DNA of 64,000 nt, taken from Amaurobius ferox. Its lineage: Eukaryota > Arthropoda > Arachnida > Araneae > Amaurobiidae. Of the stretch, positions 22,043-34,488 are shown one piece after another. A program made the translations under genes and the position numbers. The DNA is taken from NCBI GenBank assembly GCA_951213105.1, contig OX578153.1, positions 57,706,520 to 57,770,519 of the forward strand, given 5' to 3'. The notes below the pieces were generated by a model, which was not told where the DNA came from, made no database searches, and saw only the letters and a program-made list of their open reading frames with translations. Position 1 is the stretch's first letter, and each line of letters starts with the position of its first letter.

Positions 22043-23432
22043 AAACGTCTTCGAAGAATATAAATATGTATGTTTTCAGTTTTACTTATTAATTTCCTTT
22101 CTTTAATTGTTTCAAACCTGTATGAATCTTCTTGTAATTTGTACATAAATGTTAAATTTCTGCAATTTTTTTTTGAAGATAATTATTTGTTTTTGTACTT
22201 TAAACAAGTTTGGGCATTTGTGGAGATTATTTAAATTTAATTTGGTGCATTGGTATTATTATTCATTATGTTGATGTATTATACCTAGAAAATTAGTTGA
22301 ATTACAACACACACGTCATGAATTTTCGCTTATTAATGCTTTATTATTATTTCGCTTATTATCACTCCCATATTTATTCATTCATATTCAAATATCGCTT
22401 CTGTGTAGGTAAAACATCAGAATAAAATGTATTGTGAAGTATAATATATGTTGCAGTTGTACAATATGAACATGTGCTGTTATTGGAGTCTGATCTAGTC
22501 GTCTGCGAAATGTGAGGGGGAGAATTGTGACTGCGGGGTCAGGTGGGCAAGGGGTGTTAATGCGTTTTTTTTACTAAGTTGAGAAAAAATGTCAGATTTT
22601 AAGAAGTTGTAGTGCGCTTACTATTCGTGCTATAAAATAGTTGTAATAGTAAAAATTGTAGGAAATTTAATTATCTTTAAATTTTATATTGAGAAAGAAT
22701 CGCAAAAGTCGATCGTTTCTGAGATATTTTGAAAAAACCAAAAAAAAGTCATAAAATTTCGTGGGTTTTCGGCCGCCAAAAGTTCTCCCGGGGTCGGCCA
22801 TGTTGGATAACTTGGTTTTTTCATGTTGGTATCAATATATACAAATGCAAAAAAAAAAATCTTCTACTCCACCTTTTGCAAGGTACAATGTACGAGTATC
22901 TACGGACTGGACTATAATGGTAGAGTAATTAGCCGTGCGTTTCCGACAACCTGGCCATCTCGTTCTCCAGATCTTAATCCCTGTGATTTTTGGCTGTGGG
23001 GATACTTAGGTCTTGTTTATCGAGGACGTCTGGTAACCTTGGCAGATTTGAAAAACAGTATCATTCTGCATGTGAGAAGCATCTCAATCGACCAATTACT
23101 ATCCGCAGTTGAACAAGCTGTCCACAGACTGAAGATTTTACATCTTGAGGAAAGGAACCATATTCAGCAGCATTCCCTGCATCGATAAGGTCCTTGTTAT
23201 ATGAATGTTTGGTACGTTCGAATAAAATGTGTTACAAATGTGTATTTTGTGTCTTTTCAGCATATTTTCTGTTGTACAGCGCCACCTATCGGTGTTTCTG
23301 GAACTATTTTTTTTCGCGTAATCCCGTTCCCCATGTCTTGAATAGTAGATTCAACAATTTTGGAGCCTTTACACTGAGTAGTTCGCTCTATAGAGAGCTC
23401 AGAGTAGGGGTGTTTTAATTCTGACCACCCGG

Positions 23433-23447
23433 TATATAAGGAAAGTA
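23433..23447 (+). mobile_element. Repeat A copy 3, right end
   Basis: TATATAAGGAAAGTA completes the palindrome left at 18129. Confidence 0.8.
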
Positions 23448-24157
23448 AAAATAACAAAAATTTCTTATCACAAGAAAAGTTATTTCTGGCATAAAATCGC
23501 ATTTGTGTTTTCTGAAAAGTTTTTCAAGAATGTCTCATATTCGAAATGCATATTTAATCGTTGTGAAATGCTTATTTGATGTTTGCTTAATGCTAATATT
23601 TACCGGAAAAAAACGTCGGTAAGACTTAAAGCTCGCTTGTTTAATACTTAGTTAATGTCGTTGCACACTAATATTTGAAAAAAAAAATAATAATAATAAT
23701 TTTCAAAAGTCAGTATTTCTTTCATGATTTCTTCTTGCAGTTTACCAAGATATTTATAAGAAATAATTTTAGTTTTGATTGGATTTAGTTTCAGATTTCA
23801 AGTTTCGATAAGAGTGGTGTAAAGGTTATATATAGTATTGGTATTTTGCACAGAATAATATTTTTAAAATTCATAACAAGTGATAACGATATTTATAGAA
23901 AATGTAGTTTCAAATTAGATACACTTTTGAATGTATTTGAAACAGTTTGACCCACAAAGTGGAGAGATTAACAAATTGAACTATATAAGAACAAGAATGA
24001 AATTATTTGGAAAATACAATGATTTTATCAATAATAAAAAAAAAAACGTCTGTACAATTATTTTAACCGTTATATTACCTTTAAAGATGCTGTAAATTTC
24101 TGCGTGTATGGATTGTGATTTAAGAAGACACAATATTGAAACAAATATATTTCTACA
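23448..24157. other. AT-rich unassigned sequence
   Basis: No gene or repeat recognised; short AAT simple repeat near 23684-23700. Confidence 0.4.
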
Positions 24158-24380
24158 GGTGCAGAAGCGGGAGCTAAGTGGTCAAGGCAAGCGCTTTCTC
24201 GTGCTCGCTCGGTTGGGTTGTGGGTTCGACTCCCACCTGCTGGCGGGGATATTGTGTTGTTTGGCGCAGTTTGTTCTGCCCCCACTGGTGCGACGGGGCA
24301 ACGTCATGTGACGGCTAAATGGTTCAAGATTCTCGCCTATGTATAGGCGAAGTATCAAGTGCCATTTATAATAAAGAATA
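24158..24380 (+). mobile_element. SINE-2, tRNA-Ser/Leu-like head
   Basis: Head GCGGGAGCTAAGTGGTCAAG then GCAAGCGCTTTCTCGTGC, a long extra-arm-like region, and B box GTGGGTTCGACTCCCAC (24219-24235). Body words TGCCCCCACTGGTGC, GGGCAACGTC and GACGGCTAAATGG recur in the reverse copy at 50915-51194. A 9-bp ATTTCTACA flanks it (24149-24157, 24381-24389), probably the target duplication. Confidence 0.75.
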
Positions 24381-27300
24381 ATTTCTACATGTTTTCCACA
24401 CAGAATAATAATTTTGTACCACAATCTAAATTGATTTTTCATAGGTTTCTTATTTTACATGTCTTTAAGGGGTGTCGTAACAGGAATGTTGAATGTGCAA
24501 TTTTTATGTGTACATTTTCCCAGATTTTGTTATAAATACACATTTAAAAATGCTTTTATAAGTATTTTTTTAAACACCTATTTTAAATATCTCTCATATT
24601 AACATGAAATATGTCTTTTGTTAAAATTTAAATTCTACAATTTTGTGTTTAATACATAATAATATATTATACACAAAAATACATAATAAATGTATTATAC
24701 ATAAAAATACATAGTAAATGTATTATATACAAGATGTATTATATACTCGTCAGCATGAAATAGCGAATATCTGCAATGGTAGCAAGAAAACTTGCTATGT
24801 GCCACAATTTTGCTAAGTTCTGCGAGAAACAATGAACTCAGTTCAAATAGTATTTAACTAAATATGCATTATGTCATCTAACATGAATTTGAAATATTTA
24901 TAAAATCAAACACACGTTTTAAAGAAATTTACAAAGCTATTAAGACACCATGTAAAATTGATATTACATCTTAATCTATGTAAAAGATTTTGAAATTGAA
25001 AATAAAATTGTTTGACAAAAACTGCATTTTTTCTCAAAACTCCAGGATATCAATAATTTCCTATAAAAATTAAATTTTTTGTAAACAACTATTTCTAATA
25101 TTAAGACTATAAATATGCAAAATCACATACCAGAGGCAGCAATTTAGACTGTGGTGGAAAAATTCTATTTATCTAAATAGAGTAATGTTTAATTGAAAAT
25201 GAATTAATATTAATTTTGTCTTGTAAATATGTAAGAAACTTGTTTTTAATTTCATGTTTTCATTATCCCAGTGCTTCTAAAAAAGAATTTCTGGGAAAAC
25301 AAAATATGTTGTAAATAAATTCTTTTAAATTTTAACTCACGTCTTGTAAAGTATGAATTTATATTTAATATAAATTAATTTTTTCATTATTCCAGTGTTT
25401 ATAACAGAGCATTTTAGTGAAAACAAAGTATTTTGTAATTTTTTTTTTAATATTAACTTAAGTCTTATAAAGCATATAAAAATTTATTTATTTTTTAATG
25501 TGAATTAATGTTTTAATTTTTCCAGTGCTTATGAAAGTATTTTAGTGAAAGCAAAATATTTTGTAAATTAATTTCTTTTAATATAAACTTAGATGTATTG
25601 TAAAGCACATAGAAATATTGATTTTTAATAGAAATTGCCTTTTTTATTTCTCCAGCGCTTATAAAAATTATTTCAGAGAAAACAAAATATTTTGTAAATA
25701 AATTTATTTTAATATTAACTTAATGGATTTGCAAATCCAAACATAATATTAATTTAATAATTAATTTTGCAAACATAATTAATTTTGTATAATATTAATT
25801 TAAAGAAATTAATATTATACATTGATTCGTTTATCCACTTTATTCTAGAGAGTATTTCATCGAAAACAAAATATTTTGCAAATAACATTTAGTATTACGT
25901 TTAAGAAGCTTTAAAGGAGACAAAGACATTTATATTGTAATGAAAAAATATTACTACAATTAATTCCTATTAAATTAATTTTTAATTAAAAATAAAAATA
26001 ATTTGGATATAAATTAATTTTATTAAAAATTTACAAAGCTAGTGTAAAATTACAAATCAGTTTAAAATAAATGCATTCACTTCCCAATATAAATTCATTT
26101 TTGATTTTATTTTACATGAAATATTTCATTTAAAATAAATTATTTAATGCTTAATAAAATATGTAAAATAAAGAAAAAAAACTAGAAACAAAGTAATTTA
26201 TATTTTAAAGCTGTTCTTAATAAAATATTGCTTAATTGGAAACCATATTTTAATAAATTTATTTTAATATAAATTTTAAATGCTGCCTTTATGAGTTTTT
26301 ATTTCGAGAAATAATTTACAGAAATTGTAAATATATTCTGCTATCTATAAAATTTTGGATATAAAATAAATATATAATAATCAATATTTATTGTAATAAT
26401 ATATAATAAATATTTAATTTCTAATATTTAATTCCATTGTATATAAGCAATTTTTTAATAAATTCTTTATTTAAATGCCTCTTAAAACCACAAACCAGAG
26501 CAGTTTAAAATAGTATGAAAATATATGTACATTTTAAAGCATAATGATCCAATGAATTGCAAGAGTTATATTCAACTTTCAGGCAGATGTAATCGCCTTA
26601 TTCGATTCCTGCATTTTTAATTACCCTGAAAATTGATTTTAAATCTTGAACAAAATGTTATTATTCTTTTTTTCTAAACACAATAACTCCCAGAAATATT
26701 TATATATATATTTTCATTAAAATATTGTCGTGCATTTACAATCAAGAGTATTATTTTGAAATTAGCATATTCTATATCAGATTTCAACTAAACCTTAATT
26801 TCGAATACTGTTATAATTTTCCAAGAATATGTCTCAATAAAGAAGTAGCACTTTATTTCGAAACAAGTATGCTCTATTTCTAAACTAATATATTTTGAAA
26901 AAATTCTAATATTTATTAGAAATTAGTTTCTTGATGTTATATCTTCAGTAGAACAATAAGTTTTCGCCATTTTCTTTTGCAAAATCACGTCACTAAACCT
27001 ATAACTCTCTCCCTTTCCAAAGAATCAATTCGCAGTAGGAGAAATTTCCGTCATCTAATTCACTACATAGATCTTCAAATATTTCCCTACTTCTTAGCAT
27101 CCCATCGTTCGCCAACCATTGGCGATGTTTTGGCGCGAAACTTTTCCATCTGAAAACAACCCTGGAAGCAATCCCAAGCAACAAACCACGTGTGCTTGCA
27201 ATTGAAGGAATGAGATAGAGGAAGAAGGACCTTGCGCTGATACAGAGAGATGCTCCAATACATGTGGGGAAAACGGAGCGTTTTGAATAAAGTTTAGTTT

Positions 27301-27960
27301 CTGAATTCCCAGCGGCTCAAAACACGTGATCTGAAACTTCGAATAAAAATTCTTTACGAAGGAATATTTTCAAAATTTGATAATCTGTTTTCACATTATT
27401 ATTTATGAGCTAGAATTTGATTTTTATAAAACTTCTTGCAATTTGCACAATAACAATGACGTAAGTTTACTAAAGTGATTCTCGGTAGAGACATAATTGG
27501 AGTACAATCACAATCACTGAGATGTTGCCATTTACTGAAAGAAAATAATTAAAAAAAAAGAACTTCGATTTAACTTGCTATTTAAAATAATTGTGACAAC
27601 AAACACGTCGGGAAACTGTATACACGTGAAAATATGTTACCATACGGAAATAATAACTTAATATACTAATTATATAAATATATATTTGTAGGTTTTTTTC
27701 CCCCTACAATGTTGTGAATTGGAATATGAATTTTTACCACAGGCTTATGGAACACAACATTGCCATGAAAATAATTCCACTGCATTTCAGTATAATAGAA
27801 CTGAAGCGAAACAATTCGTAAAGTTCTGGATGAAAACCCGTCTAAGGTTTCGAAGAGTGCAGGACGGTGATTCTTCAAGGAAATGCGACAGTGGGTACTT
27901 TGTCAGCGACTTATCTATCGAAAGTGAACTGATTGTTTCTAGCAGTCGCGATGTATCGGA
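24381..27960. other. Very AT-rich, repeat-poor stretch
   Basis: No transposon ends or genes. 25200-26450 contains several mutually similar ~140 bp segments around TATTTTGTAAAT, TTATAAAGCA and TTTCTCCAGTGCTTAT, suggesting an old degenerate tandem array. 26970-27250 is clearly less AT-rich (GGCGATGTTTTGGCGCG) and lies about 0.7 kb upstream of the possible first exon. Confidence 0.45.
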
Positions 27961-27962
27961 TA

Positions 27963-28029
27963 ATGTGCAATGTTCGGATGTGGTTGGGATTTGCTCTGTT
28001 TGTTGTAGCAACTGAAGCTGGAGAAGATG
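27963..28029 (+). CDS. Possible first coding exon of a secreted or membrane protein
   Basis: ATG at 27963 opens 22 codons plus one base, with a second in-frame ATG at 27978. The peptide has a basic start (NVR), a hydrophobic core MWLGFALFVVATEAG, and a plausible signal-peptidase site after ATEA, followed by GED. It is followed at once by a textbook splice donor, GTAAGT at 28030-28035, leaving phase 1, the phase commonly seen behind signal-peptide exons. Upstream sequence to ~27720 is less AT-rich than the surroundings and could be 5' UTR. No downstream exon could be joined with confidence, so the protein is unknown. A signal-peptide-like ORF by chance next to a donor remains possible. Confidence 0.4.
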
Positions 28030-28035
28030 GTAAGT

Positions 28036-31000
28036 ACACAGATTTCTTTCTTTGAGGTGTGGTTACATGATCTCATTTTCTGTGATCAAATACTGTCGTT
28101 TCAGTTATTACGTTTCATTGAAAATTAAGCACATGTCAAACTATTTTTTTTTTCAAATATTTGTTTAAACATACTATTGTGATAAGAAAACAGAGAAATA
28201 TATTCCATCCATCAAATACTTGATCATATAAAATTGATCGTGTAAATACATCAAGAAGTGAATATAAGGCAATGCAGCATGAGAATTGGGAGGGAGGGGA
28301 GATATTATAATGAACTTCAGTCAGTGATGGATAAGCAATTTCGTGATCCAAAAAACTTTATTTGACGCCGCTAAAGCATATAATTTTTTGTTGTCAAATT
28401 TATGAACTATCTCTGTAATGTTGTTATCAAGGACATTACAGAATTTGCCTTTAGAAAAGCTGGGTACTTTAAATGTAAGGATATTTTACACTAATTTTAA
28501 TTTCATAATTTATATATTCATATAAATGTTAAATATATATTGATTTGCGAACTTTGTCAACGGGTTAAGAATTTGTAAAGGGTAGATTTATAATAGAAAA
28601 ACATAATATTTTGCATTATACAATGCAGAAAGATTTTTACGAGTATATTAAGTTTTACCACATATGTCACGTGATATGTTATTATTTTTTTTATTATTTT
28701 AATTAACAGTAAACTATATTTCTCGAATCAAAACCTTGAAAAGCAACATGGGTTTGTTAAAATTTATTTGATTCAATTAAAGATGCCCTTTCATTCCATA
28801 AGAAATTTCCATTAAAATATAAAATTGAGTGTAACTTTTTTACAACCTATTTTTAACTTTACACGAAGTATATATATTTGCCGCGTTTCAAATCTTTGAG
28901 GCCATCAGGTGCCATTAATACATACTAGACTTTTCGTTTGTAAAATCATACATTTTTGGAATCAAACTGTTCCCTTTGCCCTGCAAAATAATTATCATAT
29001 TATATCACGTAGCGGAATTTTGAGTGAAAATGCATCCGCTGGCTTACAAGTAAATAGCTCACCCATGTCTTGCGTTATATTGCGTATTTTTTAGCGCTGT
29101 GCTGAGTGTGCTTCATCAAAAAGTACAATAACAACAATCTATGTATTATATATGTAACTTTTTTCTTAATTTGTGCAGAGCTTATCTAAAGCAAAAACAC
29201 AAACCGCATTTCAAAATAAAGACCAAATCCTGCAAATGCGCGTAGTGGAACATTGTTTCAAAAGCAAAAAAATTCTGAACGTGTTTTGCAAATTTCTACA
29301 TTTTACCTCCGAATAGTAGCATCTTAGCGGGATTTATACCACCAATCATTTCTACTGTTGCCATATGCAAGAACTAATATTTATATTATTTGAAAATATT
29401 TGTCAGCGAATAAGTATTGTTAATTATTAAAAAAGATTAAGAAGCTGCAAAAATAATATTGAAATATAAATAAGTGACATAATTATAACCCATTGATGTC
29501 TAGGGAAAAACTGAAGTTCGTTTGCCAACACAGTGGATAGTATCAAGACCGATTTAACTATAGGAAAAGTAAGTAAATGCTGGGGGGGGGGCTATCTTTT
29601 GTGCTTATTGTACTTTTTGTACTGTTAACATTTTACGAGGGAGTGGGGGTCCTATAATGTACTGTTGCTTTAGGGACCCGGGCAAGAGCTAAGAAGGCTC
29701 TGGATCGTGTACTAACGTTTAAAAGTCAATAACACCCTTCGAAGTTCTATACCATTATTTTCATGTATATATCAATAAACTATAGGAAAAATTCGACATT
29801 TTTTCACTAGGAGTAATAATTAGTGTAATAAATTGCAAGTCCTACTTTAAATATAGAAGGGAATAAAAACATAACTCTATAGATAGAGCCAGTGACGAAA
29901 TTTAAATCCTTCTCTTTCCCGAGATATTCTAATCTGGGACTCTTTCCAAGTATTTATTCCATAAATTTCTTTTGAGCCCATCTATAGCTCTACCCCCACT
30001 GCTCTTACTTTACGGGACTTCTTGGTAATCGTTGTGTCGACCATGAATAGAGCACCGTTAGTCCGAATTCAATTATCCTCTGGGACAATTGTTTACACTA
30101 TCACCGAGTAATTTAACTTTGCAAGTTGAATACAGTATATGATTGATGACCAAATAATTTTGAAATTGGAATTGTCTTGGGACCCATGACAGCATAGTTT
30201 CATTGCACTGAGAGTTCCGGCGAAATGGATGGCATGCTGTATGAAAATAATCAAAGGAATGTATGTCGAGGCCAGAAATGCACTTAAATGTGCAATCTGA
30301 AGAAGGAGAATATAGGGCTCCCATCAAATCTAAAAGAATAACTGTCTCAATAGTCCAATGCGAAGATATATATCATGGATCAGCCGAGGAAATGTTGTTC
30401 GATTTCCCGTTAAAATAAGAAAAAATAATTAATTGTAATTGCATCGCCCGTTTACAAATAATACAATACTTACGGCAATTAAATATATATATATATATTT
30501 TTTTAATATTTTTTTTTCTGTTTTGAGCATTTCTGAGAAGGATGTTTGATCTACCTCGAGGCCAATTATCGGACAAAATGTATCGCTACTTGTTAAATTT
30601 ATTTTCTCTTTCTACTGCTAATGCTTTTTTAAAAATTCAACTTTAGACAAAAAGGAGCTGAATGATTAAGAATTGTAGACGGTTATGACTAAATGGTTAA
30701 TAAGTTACAATTGTCCTTTCTTTTAAGAACTTTCCGAGTTGGCATTTGGTAAAGTTTTTGTATAGGAATGTAAATTTCCTCTAAATCAAAAATATTTTTC
30801 TCACTTAGAAGAATTGATATAGCGGATGACCTGGAACACAAAGCACATTAAAATTTTATCTTGACGAAATAAATTCGCCCGAAGTATAATTTAGTAATGG
30901 ATCTGAGAATATTTTGTTTGGTAAATAGTTGAGATTTTAATACAGATTCGTGCATTTAATCGGGTAACTAATTTTTATACCAAGATGTAGATATTATCAC

Positions 31001-31083
31001 AATTCAGATGAAACAGACATTATTTGAGAATAATAAAATAGAATATCCTAGGATTTTAAAATTATAAATTCTAATCATATTAA
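28036..31083. other. AT-rich stretch, possible intron
   Basis: No further exon or repeat is certain. A G-run at 29582-29591 stands out. If the exon at 27963 is real, this is intron. Confidence 0.35.
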
Positions 31084-31307
31084 CCCTTTGCTTACGGGTG
31101 GGACAGCGTTTATCTCAAACGAAGAACTTCAGGTATTTGACATACCCTATCCCAAACAGTTCGATCCCCTTTTGCAGACATTGGCGTCCATGGACGCCAA
31201 TGCCTGCAAAGGGGGATCGACCTGTTTGGGATAGTGTATGTCAAATACCTGTCTTTTTGGGTGGTTCTTCGTTTGGGATGGACGCTGTCCCACCCGTAAG
31301 CAAAAGC
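31084..31307. mobile_element. piggyBac-type hairpin MITE
   Basis: A near-perfect inverted repeat over its whole 224 bp. Left end CCCTTTGCTTACGGGTGGGA, right end in reverse GCTTTTGCTTACGGGTGGGA. The centre is the palindrome TTGGCGTCCATGGACGCCAA. TTAA flanks both sides (31080-31083, 31308-31311), the piggyBac target duplication. Overlapping ORFs on both strands arise from the hairpin and are not genes. Confidence 0.85.
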
Positions 31308-31311
31308 TTAA

Positions 31312-34300
31312 CAAGTCATGTGTAAAAAATATAAGCAGTATGGAAGCCACGTTAAAACAATGTTTATATATAAATAATTAATGAACGATTTCCACTTTCT
31401 AAAAATTATTTTCTGATTTACCAATTTATTTGACAATATCTGATTTTATTAATTTCGATAATAATATTTTAAATTAATCATTGATTTTCAATTATCTCTT
31501 AAAATCTTTCTAGCTATTAGTAAATACAAAATTAGTAATGCTGAATATTTCAATAATGATGCCCCATAGATAAAAGTTTTATTTATAATGAATGATTAAA
31601 TATAAGGAAGTTGGTATGTAATTTAGCAAATGTATTTTAATTATGAGTTAAAAGTTAAAAAAAATTGAAAAACAAAAAAACAAAAAATAAACTATATTGT
31701 GTTATAGTAAACTATATATTTTTAAAACGTCAAATATTTTCTTCAATTATTTGAAAATTAAATATTTTAACTTTTTATCTTTCACTGAAATTTTTTTTAT
31801 TTCAACACTTTTTCTCTATCAATTTCAAACATAAAGAACATATATTTATACTTGCATATTTTGCAAACTTTTAAGAGAAAATTAGATAAATGTTTGGAGA
31901 TAAACTTTTACAAAGTTTTAGCAGCGAGTACTACGCATAAACTAATTTATAAAGTATTGAATTTTATTGAGCAATATATGGAGTAACAAGAATATTGTCG
32001 CAATATATAGCTAGAGCGGCAAGATCTAATCGGATATCTCATATATTTATATTCAAATGTGCACTTTATACTCTCTACATGCATATTGATCTTAAAATTT
32101 TTTAATTCAGAGCATTGAAACGTAGAATTTAATCACATGGATCAGCTTCAGAGCAATATTTTATTCACTGACTTGCCCGACTTGTTATTTAATTATATAA
32201 CAAATTAGCAGAAATATCCGCCGTTGTCCAATATAATACTGAAATGCAATTAACGAGGTACGAAATCTAAACTAGTTTAACTAGAAATATATAAACGTTT
32301 GAACTGTTTTCGAATTATAAATAGTCATTACAAACCGATAAACTGGCATTTTAATTCAACAGGGACGAAGACAAAACTTATACAATCCCTGAATCCATTC
32401 TTATTGACTGAGAAAAGTTTCAACAAATTACATGACCGTATTTCAGGAGATGTATAGTTTATAATCGTGTAATGTTGAATATTCACTTTTATATATTAAA
32501 GCAGTACAAAGTTGACCATAAACCTGCTCCTTATTAAGCTTAACAAACTATCATAAACATATTAAGTTGTTGAATTATTCCTGAATTATAAGTGATCATG
32601 ACAGACAGACATATTTGTTTAGGATATATGCTGTTGTGCACTTCTTTGTAACGCAAAATAACAAATATCCTTATATTAGTATTTATATTTCTATCAGATA
32701 TTCCCTAATACTCAGCCTCATTGTCAAAAAACAAAATCATCAAAATCCATCTCGTAGTTCATAGAATATTGAAAGTTGTATTAAAAATTTCTGTTTTGTA
32801 TATCATATACAGTGCGGTAGATTGATTTTGATCGGCTCCACACCTTTATTTGGAAGGGCGGTAATGCATGCTAGGCAGTTCAACAAATTCCTAAAATGGA
32901 CGAAATAGTGTAGCTGGTAACACATCTGGACGCAATACATAAATCCTAGTTTTATCCCATGTTCCAGACAAGTATTGCTTTGATCTCAATATTTAATCAA
33001 TTACGCTACAACCTAGCTCAGATAGGATAATGTTCCCGATAACAGTATCCATGGTCCCATTTTAACGCTCATGAGCTCATTATGGAATAGCCGGTATCTG
33101 CAATAACATCTAAAAGATTACAACATATTTTTGTGAACATGTATGTGGAAACCGATAACTTTAGTCCTTCCATGTAACCAGCTTCAAATTTCTTCAAATG
33201 TAGCCAGATTTTCGCACTGCGAGATCTGTAAGTATGAACATGGCCGCTGCTTTCTCGTATAGTTTGCGCAAAATTTTAAAGAGATTTGAAGCATCTATAT
33301 AATAGGACTGAATTTATCGATTCTCATTCAAATTCTAAAATTTATGTGACCTTGAAATTTTCCTTGCTGCAATTGCTGATATCTGCTATTTGATGCTTAC
33401 AAGTGCAAAATAAGAGCGAAACCGATCCATGGAACCGATATATTCAATGGAAGTGTTATCTTAACTTTGGGAACGCCTTATACAGACTAATTAGTACAGA
33501 TATTCTGTAGTTTGGCTGAAAAGCAAGTTGAAACAATTCACGAAAATCTATTTTCCGACTGCAAATTTCCATTTTTAATATTTTTTTTATTCTCTTCTTA
33601 TTAGTAAATCCAAGTTATGTTGTTTATCGTTTTGAACTCAAAATGAAAGCAAATACTCTATATTTTGTAAATTCCAATTGAGTTAAAAATACGAGTTAAA
33701 ATATGCCACTGAAACTAATTTTACTACCGTAATTTTTCATTTACCTTCTCTTTAATTTTTCTTTATTTTCTTTTTAATTTGTTTTTTACTCTCCATACAA
33801 TTAAACGGTCGAAAATCTTGACGACACTTGTAAAATTATTTTATTCACCAACTTGACCAACTTATTGCCACCTTGCATGATAAATATAGTGCGGTAGCAG
33901 TCGAAAGGATTTTAATCTCCGTCGGCTTTATTTTGAATGGGAAAAAGATAATTCGGGCAATTTCTAGTATGAACGAAATATGGTACAATGCAACATCACT
34001 GGAAGCAATCAAGATGTTTATGGTTCGAACACAAGATCCGTCTGTTTATTGTTTTGAGCTCAAAATGAAGTCAAATACTCTAAAATCCAGCACAGATACT
34101 TCACACATAGCAATTTGGTTAAAAAAACAAGTTAAAACATTTCACGAAAACCCATTTTCCCACCATAATTTTCCATTTTCGTTTTCTTTATAATATTTTC
34201 TCTTTTCTCTCCATACCAGCAAACGTTCGCAAAACTGGACCACACCTGTTCATTGTCTCTAGACATTAACTTTTTTCCCATTTGTGTTCTGTACAATACT

Positions 34301-34456
34301 TTGCACTTTAAAGAGCTAAACGAATCCACATACAAACAAACGAACGGCACACACTATTTTCTTTCTGCTACTTTATTTGGGGGAATGAAATGCCGAATGC
34401 GTGTCAAAAATCATTTACGTTGGGTGCGGTATGCACAAGTGGGTCTCTCGTATACG

Positions 34457-34488
<32 letters not shown>

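Larger units (their letters stand above)
19386..22883 (+). mobile_element. Long-TIR element encoding an XPG/FEN-like nuclease protein
   Basis: Ends begin CCTTGCAAAAGGTGGAGTAG in inverted orientation (19386 on; 22883 backwards). The inverted repeats extend about 310 bp (to ~19695 and ~22575) with roughly a tenth of bases differing, and include GATCGACTTTTGCGATTCTT and TTTCCTACAATTTT. The coding part lies between them on the plus strand. It interrupts the mariner transposase, so it is a true insertion. I see no convincing target duplication; flanks are GGGGCTTG on the left and TACAATGTAC on the right. No DDE, tyrosine or HUH recombinase is recognisable inside. Confidence 0.82.
18514..23188 (+). 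pseudogene. Mariner-type (DUF4817-like) transposase, interrupted
   Basis: Starts ATG at 18514 with PERAFLVKLFYENKGHAAAA and LREFRRLKNLRKGP, the helix-turn-helix typical of this spider/insect family. A frameshift within GAGAAACTGG (~18671) moves the frame to LGVQPGRGRKST (18690 on); then SRHLGVPYSTVRNVLRNI (second HTH), the catalytic ILWSDEAHFHLNG (first Asp), VTVWCGFTATFILGPFFFEE, and IFMQDGASPHI (second Asp). An in-frame TGA follows at 19311-19313; the frame continues as LCVQQFLRQYFTNSTV until the inner element. The C-terminus resumes near 22925 with VISRAFPTTWPSRSPDLNPC, DFWLWG (third acidic residue) and ends at 23186-23188. Inactive by frameshift, stop and insertion. Confidence 0.88.
18130..23432 (+). 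mobile_element. Mariner-type transposon with ~190 bp TIRs, split by an inner element
   Basis: Left end CCGGGTGGTCAGAATTAAAA at 18130, inverted at 23413-23432, flanked by TA (18128-18129, 23433-23434). Inverted repeats remain alignable for about 190 bp (to about 18318 and 23245), with scattered substitutions. Without the 3498-bp inner insert the element would be about 1.8 kb, normal for a mariner relative. It sits exactly in the palindromic terminus of repeat A. Confidence 0.9.

Noticed and set aside
27719..28015. 98-codon ORF overlapping the signal-peptide exon
   Set aside because: Different frame, no recognisable domain; the spliced signal-peptide reading is simpler. Kept only as possible 5' UTR.
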